In this document: in pieces, positions 7,551 to 16,872 of the stretch | Position numbering within the stretch: the stretch's first letter is position 1 | How the letters are laid out: the number at the start of each line of letters is the position of its first letter | Notes under the pieces: generated by a model | The model's database searches: none | What the model saw: only the letters and a program-made list of their open reading frames with translations | Told to the model about the DNA's origin: nothing | Program-made: the position numbers and the translations under genes | Origin: JAFMDF01 sp965222705 | GTDB taxonomy: Bacteria > Bacteroidota > Bacteroidia > Chitinophagales > Saprospiraceae | DNA length: 64,000 nt | Assembly (NCBI GenBank): GCA_965222705.1 | Contig: CBDCUO010000045.1 | Span: 1 to 64,000 of the forward strand | Direction of reading: 5' to 3'

Positions 7551-10139
7551 TTGAAATTGGAACAACCACCCAAATACGCTCAGAAATTCCTCCAATGGCT
7601 ACTAAAATCCGAGTTGGCAGAGGAGGTGTTGGGCGATTTAGAAGAAAAGTTTTATCAAAAATTAGAAAAGACTAGTCCTTTTCGAGCAAAGGTAAATTAT
7701 TGGTATCAAACCTTGAATTACCTCCGTCCCTTTGCTGTAAAAAACAATATAATCACCGACTTAAACCCATTCTTTATGTGGCGACATCATTTAAAACTTG
7801 CTTTTAGAAACAGTATTAGAGACAAAAATTCATTTTTAATTAATTTAATTGGCTTATCTACTGGACTAGCTTGTTTTGTACTCATAGCCTTGTGGGTGAC
7901 GGATGAACTGCAAATTGATGGATTCCATGAAAAAGAAGACCATTTGTATCAAGTTTTGACCCACCATGAGGATGGAAATGCTATTAATACATGGGAATCT
8001 ACGCAAGGACTATTAGCTGAAGCGATGCAGGCAGAAATTCCAGAAGTGGATATAGCGGTACAAGCAAGCGAAGAAATTCCCCAACCTTTCATTTTATCTA
8101 TATCTAATCAAAAACACAAAGCCTATGGGCAATTAGTAGAACCTAGTTTTTTTAATATATTTTCCTACGAAATTTTAGAAGGGGATAAGCACACCCTATT
8201 GAAAGATAAAAAATCTATTGTCATTTCGGATAAACTGGCAAACAAACTATTTGATAGCCAAGAAGTAATCGGAGAATCCATAGATTGGGAAATCATCCAT
8301 TTTAAAGGAACAGCTACCATTGAAGGCATTTTTAAAGCCCCTGGTCATCAGTCTTCCAGACGATTTGACTTTTTATTGCCGTATGAAATTTATAAAGACA
8401 TGAGGGGGGAAGGCATTCATTGGGGCAATTTTAATGCGAATACTTTTGTGCTTTTAAAAGAAAATACAGATGTTGTCGCACTCAATCAACGATTGCCTGC
8501 CTTTATTCAACAAAAAGCAGATTGGGATAAAATAAGCATGGAATTAGTTCCTTTTGCGGATAGGTATTTGTATAACCATTTCGAAAATGGCAAACAAGCT
8601 GGTGGCAGAGTTGAATATGTCCGACTTTTTTCAGTCATTGCTTTATTTATTTTATTGATTGCTTGTATCAATTTCATGAATTTATCTACCGCCAAAGCGA
8701 CTCGAAAGTTAAAAGAAGTGGGGGTAAGAAAAACCATTGGGGCAGATAGAAACACTTTAATTGGGCAATATTTAGGGGAGTCCATTTTTATAGCTTTTAT
8801 AGCTTTAGTTGTTGGGTTGATTTTGGTGCAATTGTGCTTACCTCTATTTAATAGGCTGACAGATAAAGCCTTAATTTTTCCACTTGACATTCCAGTATTA
8901 GCCATTTTACTGGGGATTACTTTATTGACGGGAATAATAGCTGGTAGTTATCCCGCTTTATACCTTTCTAGTTTTCAACCAGTCAAAGTCCTTAAAGGTG
9001 GACTTAAAGGATTAACTAGCGATTTATGGATACGGAAGACTTTAGTGGTTTTCCAATTTGCTTTGTCTGTGCTATTAATTGTTGCAGTCATGATTGTCTA
9101 TCAGCAAATTCAATTTATTCAAACCAAAAACCTAGGTTACGATAGGGATAATTTGATTACGTTTCCTAAAGATGGTACGGCAGAAAGCAATTTGGAAACC
9201 TTCCTTCATCAACTTAAAAGCATTCCTGGTGTAGTGAATGCTTCTAGTACGCAACACCAAATAGTAGCTGGTGGTAGTAGCACAACTGGCGTAGATTGGG
9301 AAGGAAAAGACCCGAATGCTGTAGTTAAATTTGGGCATATTGGGGTATATTATGATTTTATAGAAACCTTAGGGGTAACGCTAAAAGCCGGTCGAAGTTT
9401 TTCCAAAAAATTTGGTAGTGAAGATGGACATTTAATAGTGAATGAAGCAGCAATAAAAGTAATGGGTTTGGAAAACCCTATTAATAGAACGATTAAACTT
9501 TGGGGAGAGGAAGTCAAAATAATAGGGGTTGTCAAAGATTTTCATTTTGAGTCTTTACATGAAGCAATAACGCCAATGTTCTTCAAATTAGACCCTACCT
9601 TTTTGACTAACATTATGGTTAGAATAGAAGCGGGAAAAGAAAGAGAAACACTTGGCAAAATACAATCATTTTATAAAAAAAGTAATCCAGGTTATGCCTT
9701 CAATTATGCCTTTTTAGATACTGAATTTGCCGCACAATATGCCGCAGAAACAAGAGTGGCTGCTTTGTCGAAGTATTTTGCAGGCTTGGCGATTCTCATT
9801 TCGTGTTTGGGACTTTTCGGCTTGGTGACCTTTTCTGCTCAACGCCGACAAAAAGAAATAGGCATTCGTAAAGTGTTGGGCGCTAGCGTATTTGGTATCG
9901 TTCGGCTGCTATCCATAGATTTTACAAAAATGGTTGTAGTTGCTATTTTTATTGCTTTACCCATAAGCTATATAATTGCCCAAAATTGGCTAGAGAGATT
10001 TGCTTTTAGCATAGATTTACAGCCTTGGTATTTTATTATTGCCGGATTAGGGGCTTTGTTGATTGCATGGCTGACAGTAGGGGTTCAGACGGTGAAGGCT
10101 GCTTTGGCAAATCCTATTGAGGCTATCAAATCGGAATAA
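7551..10139 (+). CDS. FtsX/MacB-type ABC permease with cytoplasmic prefix domain
   Basis: This 862-residue protein starts at TTG. A cytoplasmic prefix (about 1-70: PPKYAQKFLQWLL, ELAEEVLGDLEEKF) matches the permease-prefix domain known from such proteins. It is followed by two MacB-like halves. The first TM (about 93-113) precedes a periplasmic domain and a three-helix FtsX block (about 360-470, with EVGVRKTIGA). The second half has a TM near 505 and a final FtsX block (about 760-860, with EIGIRKVLGA). No ATP-binding subunit gene lies nearby, so a shared ATPase must be encoded elsewhere. Paired with the PadR gene upstream and paralogous to 16869-19523. Confidence 0.85.
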   Translation: MKLEQPPKYAQKFLQWLLKSELAEEVLGDLEEKFYQKLEKTSPFRAKVNYWYQTLNYLRPFAVKNNIITDLNPFFMWRHHLKLAFRNSIRDKNSFLINLIGLSTGLACFVLIALWVTDELQIDGFHEKEDHLYQVLTHHEDGNAINTWESTQGLLAEAMQAEIPEVDIAVQASEEIPQPFILSISNQKHKAYGQLVEPSFFNIFSYEILEGDKHTLLKDKKSIVISDKLANKLFDSQEVIGESIDWEIIHFKGTATIEGIFKAPGHQSSRRFDFLLPYEIYKDMRGEGIHWGNFNANTFVLLKENTDVVALNQRLPAFIQQKADWDKISMELVPFADRYLYNHFENGKQAGGRVEYVRLFSVIALFILLIACINFMNLSTAKATRKLKEVGVRKTIGADRNTLIGQYLGESIFIAFIALVVGLILVQLCLPLFNRLTDKALIFPLDIPVLAILLGITLLTGIIAGSYPALYLSSFQPVKVLKGGLKGLTSDLWIRKTLVVFQFALSVLLIVAVMIVYQQIQFIQTKNLGYDRDNLITFPKDGTAESNLETFLHQLKSIPGVVNASSTQHQIVAGGSSTTGVDWEGKDPNAVVKFGHIGVYYDFIETLGVTLKAGRSFSKKFGSEDGHLIVNEAAIKVMGLENPINRTIKLWGEEVKIIGVVKDFHFESLHEAITPMFFKLDPTFLTNIMVRIEAGKERETLGKIQSFYKKSNPGYAFNYAFLDTEFAAQYAAETRVAALSKYFAGLAILISCLGLFGLVTFSAQRRQKEIGIRKVLGASVFGIVRLLSIDFTKMVVVAIFIALPISYIIAQNWLERFAFSIDLQPWYFIIAGLGALLIAWLTVGVQTVKAALANPIEAIKSE

Positions 10140-10146
10140 ATATGCT

Positions 10147-10230
10147 ATGGAATCAACACCGCCCAAATACGCTCAAAAATTCCTCTAATGACTACTCAAA
10201 CCAGCGTTGACAGAGGAAGTATTGAGTGGT
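10147..10230 (+). pseudogene. Stub of another permease prefix domain
   Basis: Just after the permease stop, the DNA encodes MESTPPKYAQKFL, two stops (TAA TGA), then LLKPALTEEVLSGL in the same frame. This mirrors the prefix start of the intact permease (PPKYAQKFLQWLL, SELAEEVLGDL) at both DNA and protein level. The homology then fades. It is therefore a decayed remnant of a tandem permease copy. The remaining DNA up to the next gene (10231-10580) shows no coding signal apart from a promoter-like site. Confidence 0.65.
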
Positions 10231-10495
10231 TTGTGATTTGTACGATTCCTAATAGGATGACAATTGCTAAAAGGTTGATTGAAATGGCTTGAGTTTCCAT
10301 ATAAAAAAAGACAGCAGAATGGACAAATGATTGTAGAAAATGCTCAAATGCTGCCCCTCAATTAAATAAAGATTCAATGGGTTGTCTCAGGCAAAAAACT
10401 GCTGTTGAAAATTGAAAACGTCTATTTTCAAACTACATTCACATAATCAAATCCGTTATTTAGATAAAAAACAAAATTTTGAAAACGCAAATAAG

Positions 10496-10503
10496 TATAT
10501 TTG
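10496..10503 (+). promoter_or_regulatory. Candidate -7 promoter element for the molybdenum hydroxylase operon
   Basis: TATATTTG is a perfect TAnnTTTG element, 77 bp before the ATG of the iron-sulfur subunit. A TTTG at 10478-10481 lies only 14 bp upstream, shorter than the usual spacing of about 19 bp, so the -33 part is uncertain. Confidence 0.35.
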
Positions 10504-10580
10504 ATGTTGGTCAATTTTTGATATAGAGGAATCGTTCTGTACCAGTATATTTCTATTAATCACCCACTAAATTTAAAGCT

Positions 10581-11048
10581 ATGGCCACCTTTAAACTCAC
10601 CATTAATCAAAAACAGGTTGAAGTCGAAGCCGAACCGGATATGCCCCTTTTATGGGTATTACGGGATGAACTCGAACTGAAAGGCACTAAATTCGGTTGT
10701 GGCATTGCTCAATGTGGTGCTTGTACGATTCATCTAAATGGTACGCCGATGCGTTCTTGTATTTTGCCTATTTCTTCTGTCGCCAATGCCCATATTACGA
10801 CGATTGAAGGTTTAGCACAAGGCAATAAACTGCATCCCGTTCAGCAGGCTTGGATAGAAGAAGACGTGGCCCAATGTGGTTATTGTCAAGCAGGACAAAT
10901 CATGTCTGCCGCTGCTTTAATTGACCAAAACGATAATCCTAATGAGGAAGACATTGTAGGAGCTATGTGGGGCAATATCTGTCGCTGTGGAACCTATCCG
11001 AGGATTAAAAAGGCGGTGTTGCGGGCTGCAGAAATCAAGCGCAGTTAG
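10581..11048 (+). CDS. [2Fe-2S] small subunit of a xanthine dehydrogenase-type oxidoreductase (IorA-like)
   Basis: This 155-residue protein has the two-cluster layout of molybdenum hydroxylase small subunits. A plant-ferredoxin-type cluster is held by Cys40, Cys45, Cys48 and Cys60 (FGCGIAQCGACTIHLNG). The C-terminal helical cluster is held by Cys99, Cys102, Cys134 and Cys136 (QCGYCQAGQ, ICRCGTYPRI). It passes electrons from the molybdenum subunit encoded 43 bp downstream. There is no FAD subunit gene, as in isoquinoline 1-oxidoreductase and aldehyde dehydrogenases that use a cytochrome or other acceptor. It has no signal peptide and would be exported with its partner. Confidence 0.92.
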   Translation: MATFKLTINQKQVEVEAEPDMPLLWVLRDELELKGTKFGCGIAQCGACTIHLNGTPMRSCILPISSVANAHITTIEGLAQGNKLHPVQQAWIEEDVAQCGYCQAGQIMSAAALIDQNDNPNEEDIVGAMWGNICRCGTYPRIKKAVLRAAEIKRS

Positions 11049-11091
11049 CTAAGAAGCTAAGTCACCTTTCAACAATTTAAACCACCAATCT

Positions 11092-13278
11092 ATGATTGCT
11101 AAAATAAATCGAAGAAATTTCATCAAAATATCTGGGCTAACTGGTACGGGTTTAGTCCTGAGCTTTCCATTAGTAGCAAGCAAAGAAGCCTCTGCCAATA
11201 TCGTTTTTGAACCCAATGGTTTTTTAAAAATAGGCTCGGACGGTAGCATTATTATTTTCGCCAAAAATCCTGAAATTGGGCAGGGGGTCAAAACTTCTTT
11301 GCCCATGATTATTGCGGAGGAATTGGAAGTGGATTGGAAACAAATTGAAGTGCAACAAGCTGACTATAATCGCAGTCTGGGGTCTCAATTTGCAGGGGGT
11401 AGTACGGCGATTAAAACAAACTGGGAGGCACTGCGAAAAGCGGGGGCGGCTGCCAAAGAAATGCTCCTTCGGGCAGCAGCTACGCAATGGAAAACATCGC
11501 TCGAAAACTGCTATGCGGTATCAGGGAAAGTCGTGAATCGCCGAAATAATCAAAGTCTGAGTTATGGTCAATTAGCAGAAGCGGCTTCCCAACTAGAAGT
11601 CCCCAAAGCCCCTCCACTCAAAGACCCAAAAGATTTTAAAATCATTGGTACGGCTAAGCGCAATGTGGATGGCCGTCAAATTGTTACAGGCCAGCCTATA
11701 TATGGATTGGATGCCAAGCCTAAAGGAATGTTGACGGCCACTATCGCCAAATGTCCGGTTTTTGGTGGTACCATCAAAAGTATTAACGCTAGCGCAGCTA
11801 TGGCGGTACCGGGTGTCGTACAAGTTGTGGAAATCGAAGCTGCTAATAACCCAACTTTGCGGATTGCGGGAGTGGCAGTGGTGGCCAAAAATACTTGGGC
11901 GGCTATCAAGGGAAAAAATGCCTTACAAGTAGAGTGGGACTTAGGGGAGGGAGCATTAGAAAGTTCTACGGCTTTACGACAACAAATGGAAGCAAAAACC
12001 TCAAGCGAAGGGGATATACAGCTTAGAGACGACGGCGATGTAGCAGAGGCATTTGCCCAAGCCAATACCATTATCGAAGCGACCTATGAAGTCCCCTTTT
12101 TATACCATGCAACAATGGAACCGATGAGTTATATCGCAGATGTTCAGGAGGACCGTATAGAATGTTGGGGTTCTACGCAAGTACCTGGAGCAGTCTCTTA
12201 TTATGCCAATCAACTGACGCAAATTCCAAGAGAAAACATCAAAGTGTATCAGTCGAGAAATGGCGGTGGTTTTGGGCGACGCTTGAATGCAGACTATGCT
12301 TCAGAAGCGGTCTATATTTCCCATAAAATAGGAAAGCCTGTACAGGTACTTTGGACGAGAGAGGATGATCTGCAACACGACTATTATCGCCCAATGGGGC
12401 AATATAAGCTAAAAGGCAGCTTAGATAAGGAAGGTCGTATTACTGCTTGGCACATTCATGCTGCTACCACCTCTCGCTACTTATTTAGAAAGGATGAAGC
12501 ATCGCCCCATAAAACAGAAATATTTCCAGATGGCTTTCCCGCAGGGTTCATTCCCAATTTTAAAATGGAGTATTCCCCCATTGCTACCAAAGTAAGCACA
12601 GGGGCTTGGCGAGCCCCCGGACATAATGCGACCTGTTTTGTGGACCAAAGTTTTTTGGATGAATTGACTGTTGCTGCCGAAAAAGACCCTATTGATTTTC
12701 GGCTGGAATTAATGGGAAGCGAGGACAAAGAAATGCCTTATGATGACCATGGTGGCCCGACGTATAGCACCGCCCGCTTAAAAAATATCATTCGCAACGT
12801 AGCTACTCTATCTAATTGGAAAACTCCACCAGCTCCCAGTGTTTATCGAGGTTTTGCCGCTCATTTTATGTTTGGAGCTTATGTTGCGGAAGTGGTAGAA
12901 ATCACTTTGGGAGACAATAACCGTCCTAAAATAGAAAAAGTCTATGCGGCGGTGGATTGTGGAATTGTAGTAAATAAGTTAGGCGCATTAGCACAAATTG
13001 AAGGGGGCATCATAGATGGTTTAAGTGCTACTATTTATGGAGGTATCACCATTCAGGATGGCAGAGTAGTCGAGAGCAATTTTCATAACTATCCCCTACT
13101 CCGCTATCCAGAGAGTCCCGAAATTATCGTTGCGTTGATAGATAGTGCAGAAAGTCCAGAAGGATTGGGCGAAATCTCTTTGCCTCCGATTAACGCCGCT
13201 TTGTGCAATGCGATTTATAGAGCAACGGGCAAGCGGATAAGAAAGTTACCCTTGAAAGATAGCGATGTGTTTAGTTGA
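11092..13278 (+). CDS. Molybdopterin-binding subunit of a xanthine dehydrogenase-family enzyme (IorB-like)
   Basis: This 728-residue large subunit has an N-terminal twin-arginine signal (NRRNFIKISG followed by a hydrophobic stretch to about residue 36), so the folded, cofactor-loaded heterodimer is probably exported by Tat. Conserved Mo-binding features include GQGVKTSLPMIIAEEL, GGGFGRR, GAWRAPGHN and the catalytic glutamate loop GLGEISLPP near the C-terminus. Its length matches IorB-like aldehyde or N-heterocycle oxidoreductases. The substrate cannot be told from sequence. It forms an operon with the [2Fe-2S] subunit; its stop is 9 bp from the stop of the convergent gene. Confidence 0.9.
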   Translation: MIAKINRRNFIKISGLTGTGLVLSFPLVASKEASANIVFEPNGFLKIGSDGSIIIFAKNPEIGQGVKTSLPMIIAEELEVDWKQIEVQQADYNRSLGSQFAGGSTAIKTNWEALRKAGAAAKEMLLRAAATQWKTSLENCYAVSGKVVNRRNNQSLSYGQLAEAASQLEVPKAPPLKDPKDFKIIGTAKRNVDGRQIVTGQPIYGLDAKPKGMLTATIAKCPVFGGTIKSINASAAMAVPGVVQVVEIEAANNPTLRIAGVAVVAKNTWAAIKGKNALQVEWDLGEGALESSTALRQQMEAKTSSEGDIQLRDDGDVAEAFAQANTIIEATYEVPFLYHATMEPMSYIADVQEDRIECWGSTQVPGAVSYYANQLTQIPRENIKVYQSRNGGGFGRRLNADYASEAVYISHKIGKPVQVLWTREDDLQHDYYRPMGQYKLKGSLDKEGRITAWHIHAATTSRYLFRKDEASPHKTEIFPDGFPAGFIPNFKMEYSPIATKVSTGAWRAPGHNATCFVDQSFLDELTVAAEKDPIDFRLELMGSEDKEMPYDDHGGPTYSTARLKNIIRNVATLSNWKTPPAPSVYRGFAAHFMFGAYVAEVVEITLGDNNRPKIEKVYAAVDCGIVVNKLGALAQIEGGIIDGLSATIYGGITIQDGRVVESNFHNYPLLRYPESPEIIVALIDSAESPEGLGEISLPPINAALCNAIYRATGKRIRKLPLKDSDVFS

Positions 13279-13287
13279 AAAAATAGG

Positions 13288-14448
13288 CTAATTATTCCTA
13301 TAGCTAATACCTTCCATATCCGCTAGCTTTGCTTGAATACCCCAGCCTCCAAAGGTTTCAGCTACAGCGATAATTAGCTCGTTTTGTCCTTTATTCAAAG
13401 GCAAATAAACAGCATCAAAATAACCAATTGTTCCCAAATAACGATAGTCTCGACTGCGATAGTCATTGTTTCCGCTATATAGGATTTGATTGTTACAAAA
13501 GATATAGGCTCGATCACTATAACCAAAATCCATTCGCTTGACCTGCGTTTTGTCGGATTGAATAAGCACTTTGGCGAGGACGGTGCTTTTTTCTCTATTT
13601 CTTGGATGTAATTTAGAAATATTAATCAGCCCCGTAGGTTCTGCCTCTAACCGATTCCAAGCCTGATTTTGAAGGATGGCTGGATTCAATTGATAATTAT
13701 CAACTAGGTCATTTTCCTTAACAGAATTAGAAATTAGCCAATGGGGAATGATGCCAATATTTTCTTCTTTTGCCTTTGAATCTGCCAATTCATCCAGCAT
13801 AATCTCATCCGTTGCCTGGTAAGAGAAATTAGCAAAATGTGTTGCCCCTAATCCAGAGCGAATACCAATGCTTCCTTTACTTAGACCTCTTTTTAATTCT
13901 CGTATTTGCAATACTGGTTTCTCCTGATTGTCTAAATATAAATCAGCTCTCGTTCCCGAGACCACCAACTTTAGATGAAACCAACGTCCATACGGATAAT
14001 TAAAAAGAGTATTATAGCCCCCGTTGGGTTCCATCTTCCAACCAATGGTTCCGTCATTCACGCCTGCCCCTTGGTCGTGGTATAATTGCCAAGCAGAGTT
14101 GCGATTATAAACAGGTGTATATTGCATGGCATCTGGCATTCCGTTCAAATGGGAGCGTAAGTAAATCTCTTCATAATGTTGTCCCTCTTGCTCAATTCTG
14201 AATATAACGCCTGAAAAAGAACGGCGTTCTTCCATTAATATATCAAATTCGATAATGCCATTTTGAAAGTCCACCTCTTTTAGCCAAGCCCGACCATTTT
14301 TTAAATAAATGCTTTGTTCTCCTTTATACGCATCTAGTAAATAGGCTTGGGCATTGATTTCCCATTGGTCTGTATTGAAAGGGATAGATTGACAAAACAG
14401 ATGAGTGAGCATAGTTAAGAAAAAGAAATTTGCGATTATTACTTTCAT
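13288..14448 (-). CDS. Secreted protein with concanavalin-like (LamG/DUF1080-type) domain
   Basis: A 386-residue protein with signal peptide (about 1-19, ending LFCQ). Residues about 24-210 form a jelly-roll lectin-like domain: FQNGIIEFDILMEERRSFSGVIFR, RWFHLKLVVSGTRADLYLDN and KGSIGIRSGLGATHFANFSY are the usual strands of 3-keto-disaccharide hydrolase/LamG folds. The C-terminal third is a second beta domain (about 250-385) of unknown type. It is divergent from a gene for a membrane-spanning protein that carries a similar lectin-like domain, suggesting a shared ligand. No catalytic residues could be assigned. Confidence 0.7.
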   Translation of the reverse strand: MKVIIANFFFLTMLTHLFCQSIPFNTDQWEINAQAYLLDAYKGEQSIYLKNGRAWLKEVDFQNGIIEFDILMEERRSFSGVIFRIEQEGQHYEEIYLRSHLNGMPDAMQYTPVYNRNSAWQLYHDQGAGVNDGTIGWKMEPNGGYNTLFNYPYGRWFHLKLVVSGTRADLYLDNQEKPVLQIRELKRGLSKGSIGIRSGLGATHFANFSYQATDEIMLDELADSKAKEENIGIIPHWLISNSVKENDLVDNYQLNPAILQNQAWNRLEAEPTGLINISKLHPRNREKSTVLAKVLIQSDKTQVKRMDFGYSDRAYIFCNNQILYSGNNDYRSRDYRYLGTIGYFDAVYLPLNKGQNELIIAVAETFGGWGIQAKLADMEGISYRNN

Positions 14449-14674
14449 AATTAATATTAATTAAATCAAGGGTTAGAAGTGGAGAAATCAACTCCTGCTT
14501 ACATCGAGTCATCGTTTGTAAACAGGGATTCATTACTCTACTAGTTTTAAACTTCTTTAATACGGCGAAAAGGTAGGATTAATTGGGCTACGAGCCTATT
14601 TCAAACATTTTCAAGTTCGTACAAGTCGGTTCAAAACCGTATTTTTAGGAAAGTATTTATAAAATTACCGACTG

Positions 14675-16015
14675 ATGCAACCTTCAACTAATGGGCATTT
14701 TGATAAAAAACATCTTCAATTCTTACGACAAAAAATCGAACATGAATTGCAATGGGGGACAGGTGATAACTGGCGGCATCAAGACTTTTCCAACCTGAGC
14801 GAAAAAATCTTAGCAAAAACCAGTAAGCAGTTGAGTAGCACTACCCTCAAGCGGATATGGGGAAAATTGGAATATAACAACTTGCCTACTAGCCATACCT
14901 TAAATACCTTGGCTCAGTTTGTGGATTATGAAAATTGGTTGGTGTTCAAAGCCAGTATTGACCAAACAACTTCAAGAACAGGCGTTTCCCTACCCAAATC
15001 TTCCAACAAATTCTCCTTTCTCTTTTCAAACCCCCTGTTTAAAATTATTGGAGGAATTGGTTTGTGTTTACTTCTTATTACAGGTATTATTAGCTTAATG
15101 CCAGTAGACGCTAATAAATCACTACATCCAACCACTTTGGAAACAATACAATTTAGTGGTTCTCCTGTCACGGTAGGCGTTCCCAATACCGTCATATTCA
15201 AATATGATGTTTCCCATATAAACGCAGATAGCTTTCAAATCCAACAAAATTGGGATAAACGACGGCGTTTTTTAATTCAAAAGGACCAAAATGAAGTGAC
15301 TTCTACCTATTATTATCCAGGGCATTGGCGCGCCAAATTGTTGGTAAATGAACAGGTGGTAAAAGAACAAGACCTATATATTAAATCCAATGGTTGGGTG
15401 GCTACTATTAACTATGACCCCATTCCTCGCTATTTAAAAAATGCAGAACTTATCACGGCGGGCTATCTAGGGGTTGCGGAAAAAGTGCAGACGGAAATCG
15501 AAGCACGAACGGAGCCGCCTGAAACGATGACCTTTCATTATATTGATGAATTTGAAAACCTCCATAGCGATAACTTTACCTTAGAGCTTTCTTTTAAAAA
15601 TACTTGGTCGAAAGGCAATGGCATTTGCCAATTTAGCCGAATAGCGATAGATGGTACGGAGGGCATTTTTCTAATCCCTTTTTCCATTTTGGGTTGCGTT
15701 GGGGATTTGTCTATGCGTTTTAGCGAAGTTGTACAAAAAGGCAGCCAGCATGATTTTTCAAAATTTGCTTGTGACTTTACCGACTGGCAGCATTTTCGAT
15801 TAAGGGTCAAAAATCGAAATGCTACTCTCTTTTTGAATGAGCAACTCATTCACGAAATTCAATATACTAAAAGTGCTGGAAAGATTGCGGGACTAAATAT
15901 TCGCTTTGTGGGATTAGGAGCGATTGATGATGTGACATTGATAAATGGAAAGGAGGTAACGATTTTTGAAGAAGATTTTGGAGGGGAGGGAGTTCGTTTA
16001 GGGATAGTTCAATAA
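14675..16015 (+). CDS. Putative membrane-spanning one-component regulator with periplasmic lectin-like sensor
   Basis: A 446-residue protein with three parts. Residues 1-95 form a helical, cytoplasmic module with LSSTTLKRIWG and TLNTLAQFVDYENWLVF. This resembles an HTH-like N-terminal module that I know only from uncharacterised Bacteroidota proteins. A single transmembrane helix lies at about 121-142. The outside part has a PKD-like beta domain (about 160-245) and a C-terminal concanavalin-like domain (about 290-446). The topology is that of ToxR/CadC-like regulators. It has no signal peptide. The divergent neighbour (13288-14448) is a secreted protein with a similar lectin-like domain and is a plausible target. 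The function is inferred, not shown. Confidence 0.55.
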   Translation: MQPSTNGHFDKKHLQFLRQKIEHELQWGTGDNWRHQDFSNLSEKILAKTSKQLSSTTLKRIWGKLEYNNLPTSHTLNTLAQFVDYENWLVFKASIDQTTSRTGVSLPKSSNKFSFLFSNPLFKIIGGIGLCLLLITGIISLMPVDANKSLHPTTLETIQFSGSPVTVGVPNTVIFKYDVSHINADSFQIQQNWDKRRRFLIQKDQNEVTSTYYYPGHWRAKLLVNEQVVKEQDLYIKSNGWVATINYDPIPRYLKNAELITAGYLGVAEKVQTEIEARTEPPETMTFHYIDEFENLHSDNFTLELSFKNTWSKGNGICQFSRIAIDGTEGIFLIPFSILGCVGDLSMRFSEVVQKGSQHDFSKFACDFTDWQHFRLRVKNRNATLFLNEQLIHEIQYTKSAGKIAGLNIRFVGLGAIDDVTLINGKEVTIFEEDFGGEGVRLGIVQ

Positions 16016-16210
16016 TAAATTTACAATCCTTTGCTTGTTCTTTTTCCCTTCTGCTGCGTTAAAAAGCCTTGATAATACCTGCATTGCCTACGTTTTTAGC
16101 CTTGTATAAGAAAAAAATAACGACGCATAGAAACGCAATTTATTAATGAACCATTCCTTAGCTCCATTGGGTTACAAGATTATTCACTAAATAGATAAGT
16201 TCTCAATGAT

Positions 16211-16274
16211 TGAATGCTAGAATGAGTGAATAAGGCAAAGTAATGGTGTACAAATTCTCGCATTCTAGCATTCA
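16211..16274. repeat. 14-bp inverted repeat in a gene-free stretch
   Basis: TGAATGCTAGAATG (16211-16224) and its exact complement (16261-16274) flank a 36-base spacer, with partial extension of similarity on both sides (ATGAGTGAAT and ATTCATTCATT). It looks like a small palindromic intergenic repeat. The rest of 16016-16473 contains no gene that I can support. Confidence 0.5.
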
Positions 16275-16473
16275 TTCATTATCGATCTATCTCCAACACT
16301 TTTTTATCTGCGGAATATGTTTTAATCAGATATTTTCAAAAGCATAACCACTCCAAATTTTGAATGCTTGAGTTTGGCTGAGTTGCTGCCAATTATTTGG
16401 TCCTTCATTATTTCTCTTTTGGCTTGATGAAGAGGTATTGCTTTTATTGAGTTTTTGACTTCACGAAATCAAT

Positions 16474-16504
16474 TTTGACATTTACGAAAGATATATTACC
16501 TTTA
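16474..16504 (+). promoter_or_regulatory. Promoter of the second PadR/permease operon
   Basis: TTTG at 16474-16477, 19 bp, then TACCTTTA at 16497-16504, one base off the TAnnTTTG consensus. The spacing matches Bacteroidota sigma-ABfr promoters. The site is about 40 bp before the PadR start codon. An ACGAAA motif is repeated around the upstream part (16463 and 16483) and could be a protein-binding site. Confidence 0.45.
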
Positions 16505-16542
16505 TCCTTCCAAACTACTCAATTTTTGATAAATAATATGAA

Positions 16543-16872
16543 ATGAAAGGAACCCATTTGGGCGAATTTGAAGAATTGGTATTGCTGACTGTTGCCGTTT
16601 TATTCGACAATGCCTATGGCGTTGCCATACAAAAGGAAATCCGATTGCGAAGCGGTCGTAGCGTTACCATCAGCACCGTTCATGCTGCCTTAAAACGTCT
16701 CGAACAAAAAGGCTTCACTCGCTCTCAATATGGTCAAGCATCGCCTCAAAGAGGTGGTAGAAGAAAGCTGTTATTTCAGGTGACGATTGCGGGTAAAAAA
16801 GCCTTAGAGATGAGCAAAAATTTGCGTAATAACCTGTGGAAGGATATTCCAGCAATGGCATTTGTACCATGA
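16543..16872 (+). CDS. PadR-family transcriptional regulator
   Basis: A 109-residue winged-helix protein, clearly paralogous to the one at 7159-7491: LGEFEELVLLTVAVL, SVTISTVHAALKRLEQKGF, and a basic wing with RGGRRKLLFQVT. Its stop codon overlaps the start of the next gene as ATGA (16869-16872), so the two are translationally coupled. It probably autoregulates the operon and responds to envelope conditions. Confidence 0.88.
   Translation: MKGTHLGEFEELVLLTVAVLFDNAYGVAIQKEIRLRSGRSVTISTVHAALKRLEQKGFTRSQYGQASPQRGGRRKLLFQVTIAGKKALEMSKNLRNNLWKDIPAMAFVP

Noticed and set aside
8507..8905. 132-codon minus-strand frame within the permease gene
   Set aside because: It is the complement of conserved FtsX helices; low-complexity composition and no homology by eye.
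11676..12071. 131-codon minus-strand frame in the molybdenum subunit gene
   Set aside because: It mirrors codon bias of the real gene on the other strand and contains no domain.
16836..16868. Upstream extension of the second permease into the PadR gene
   Set aside because: The ATG at 16869 overlaps the PadR stop as ATGA and gives the expected prefix-domain start.
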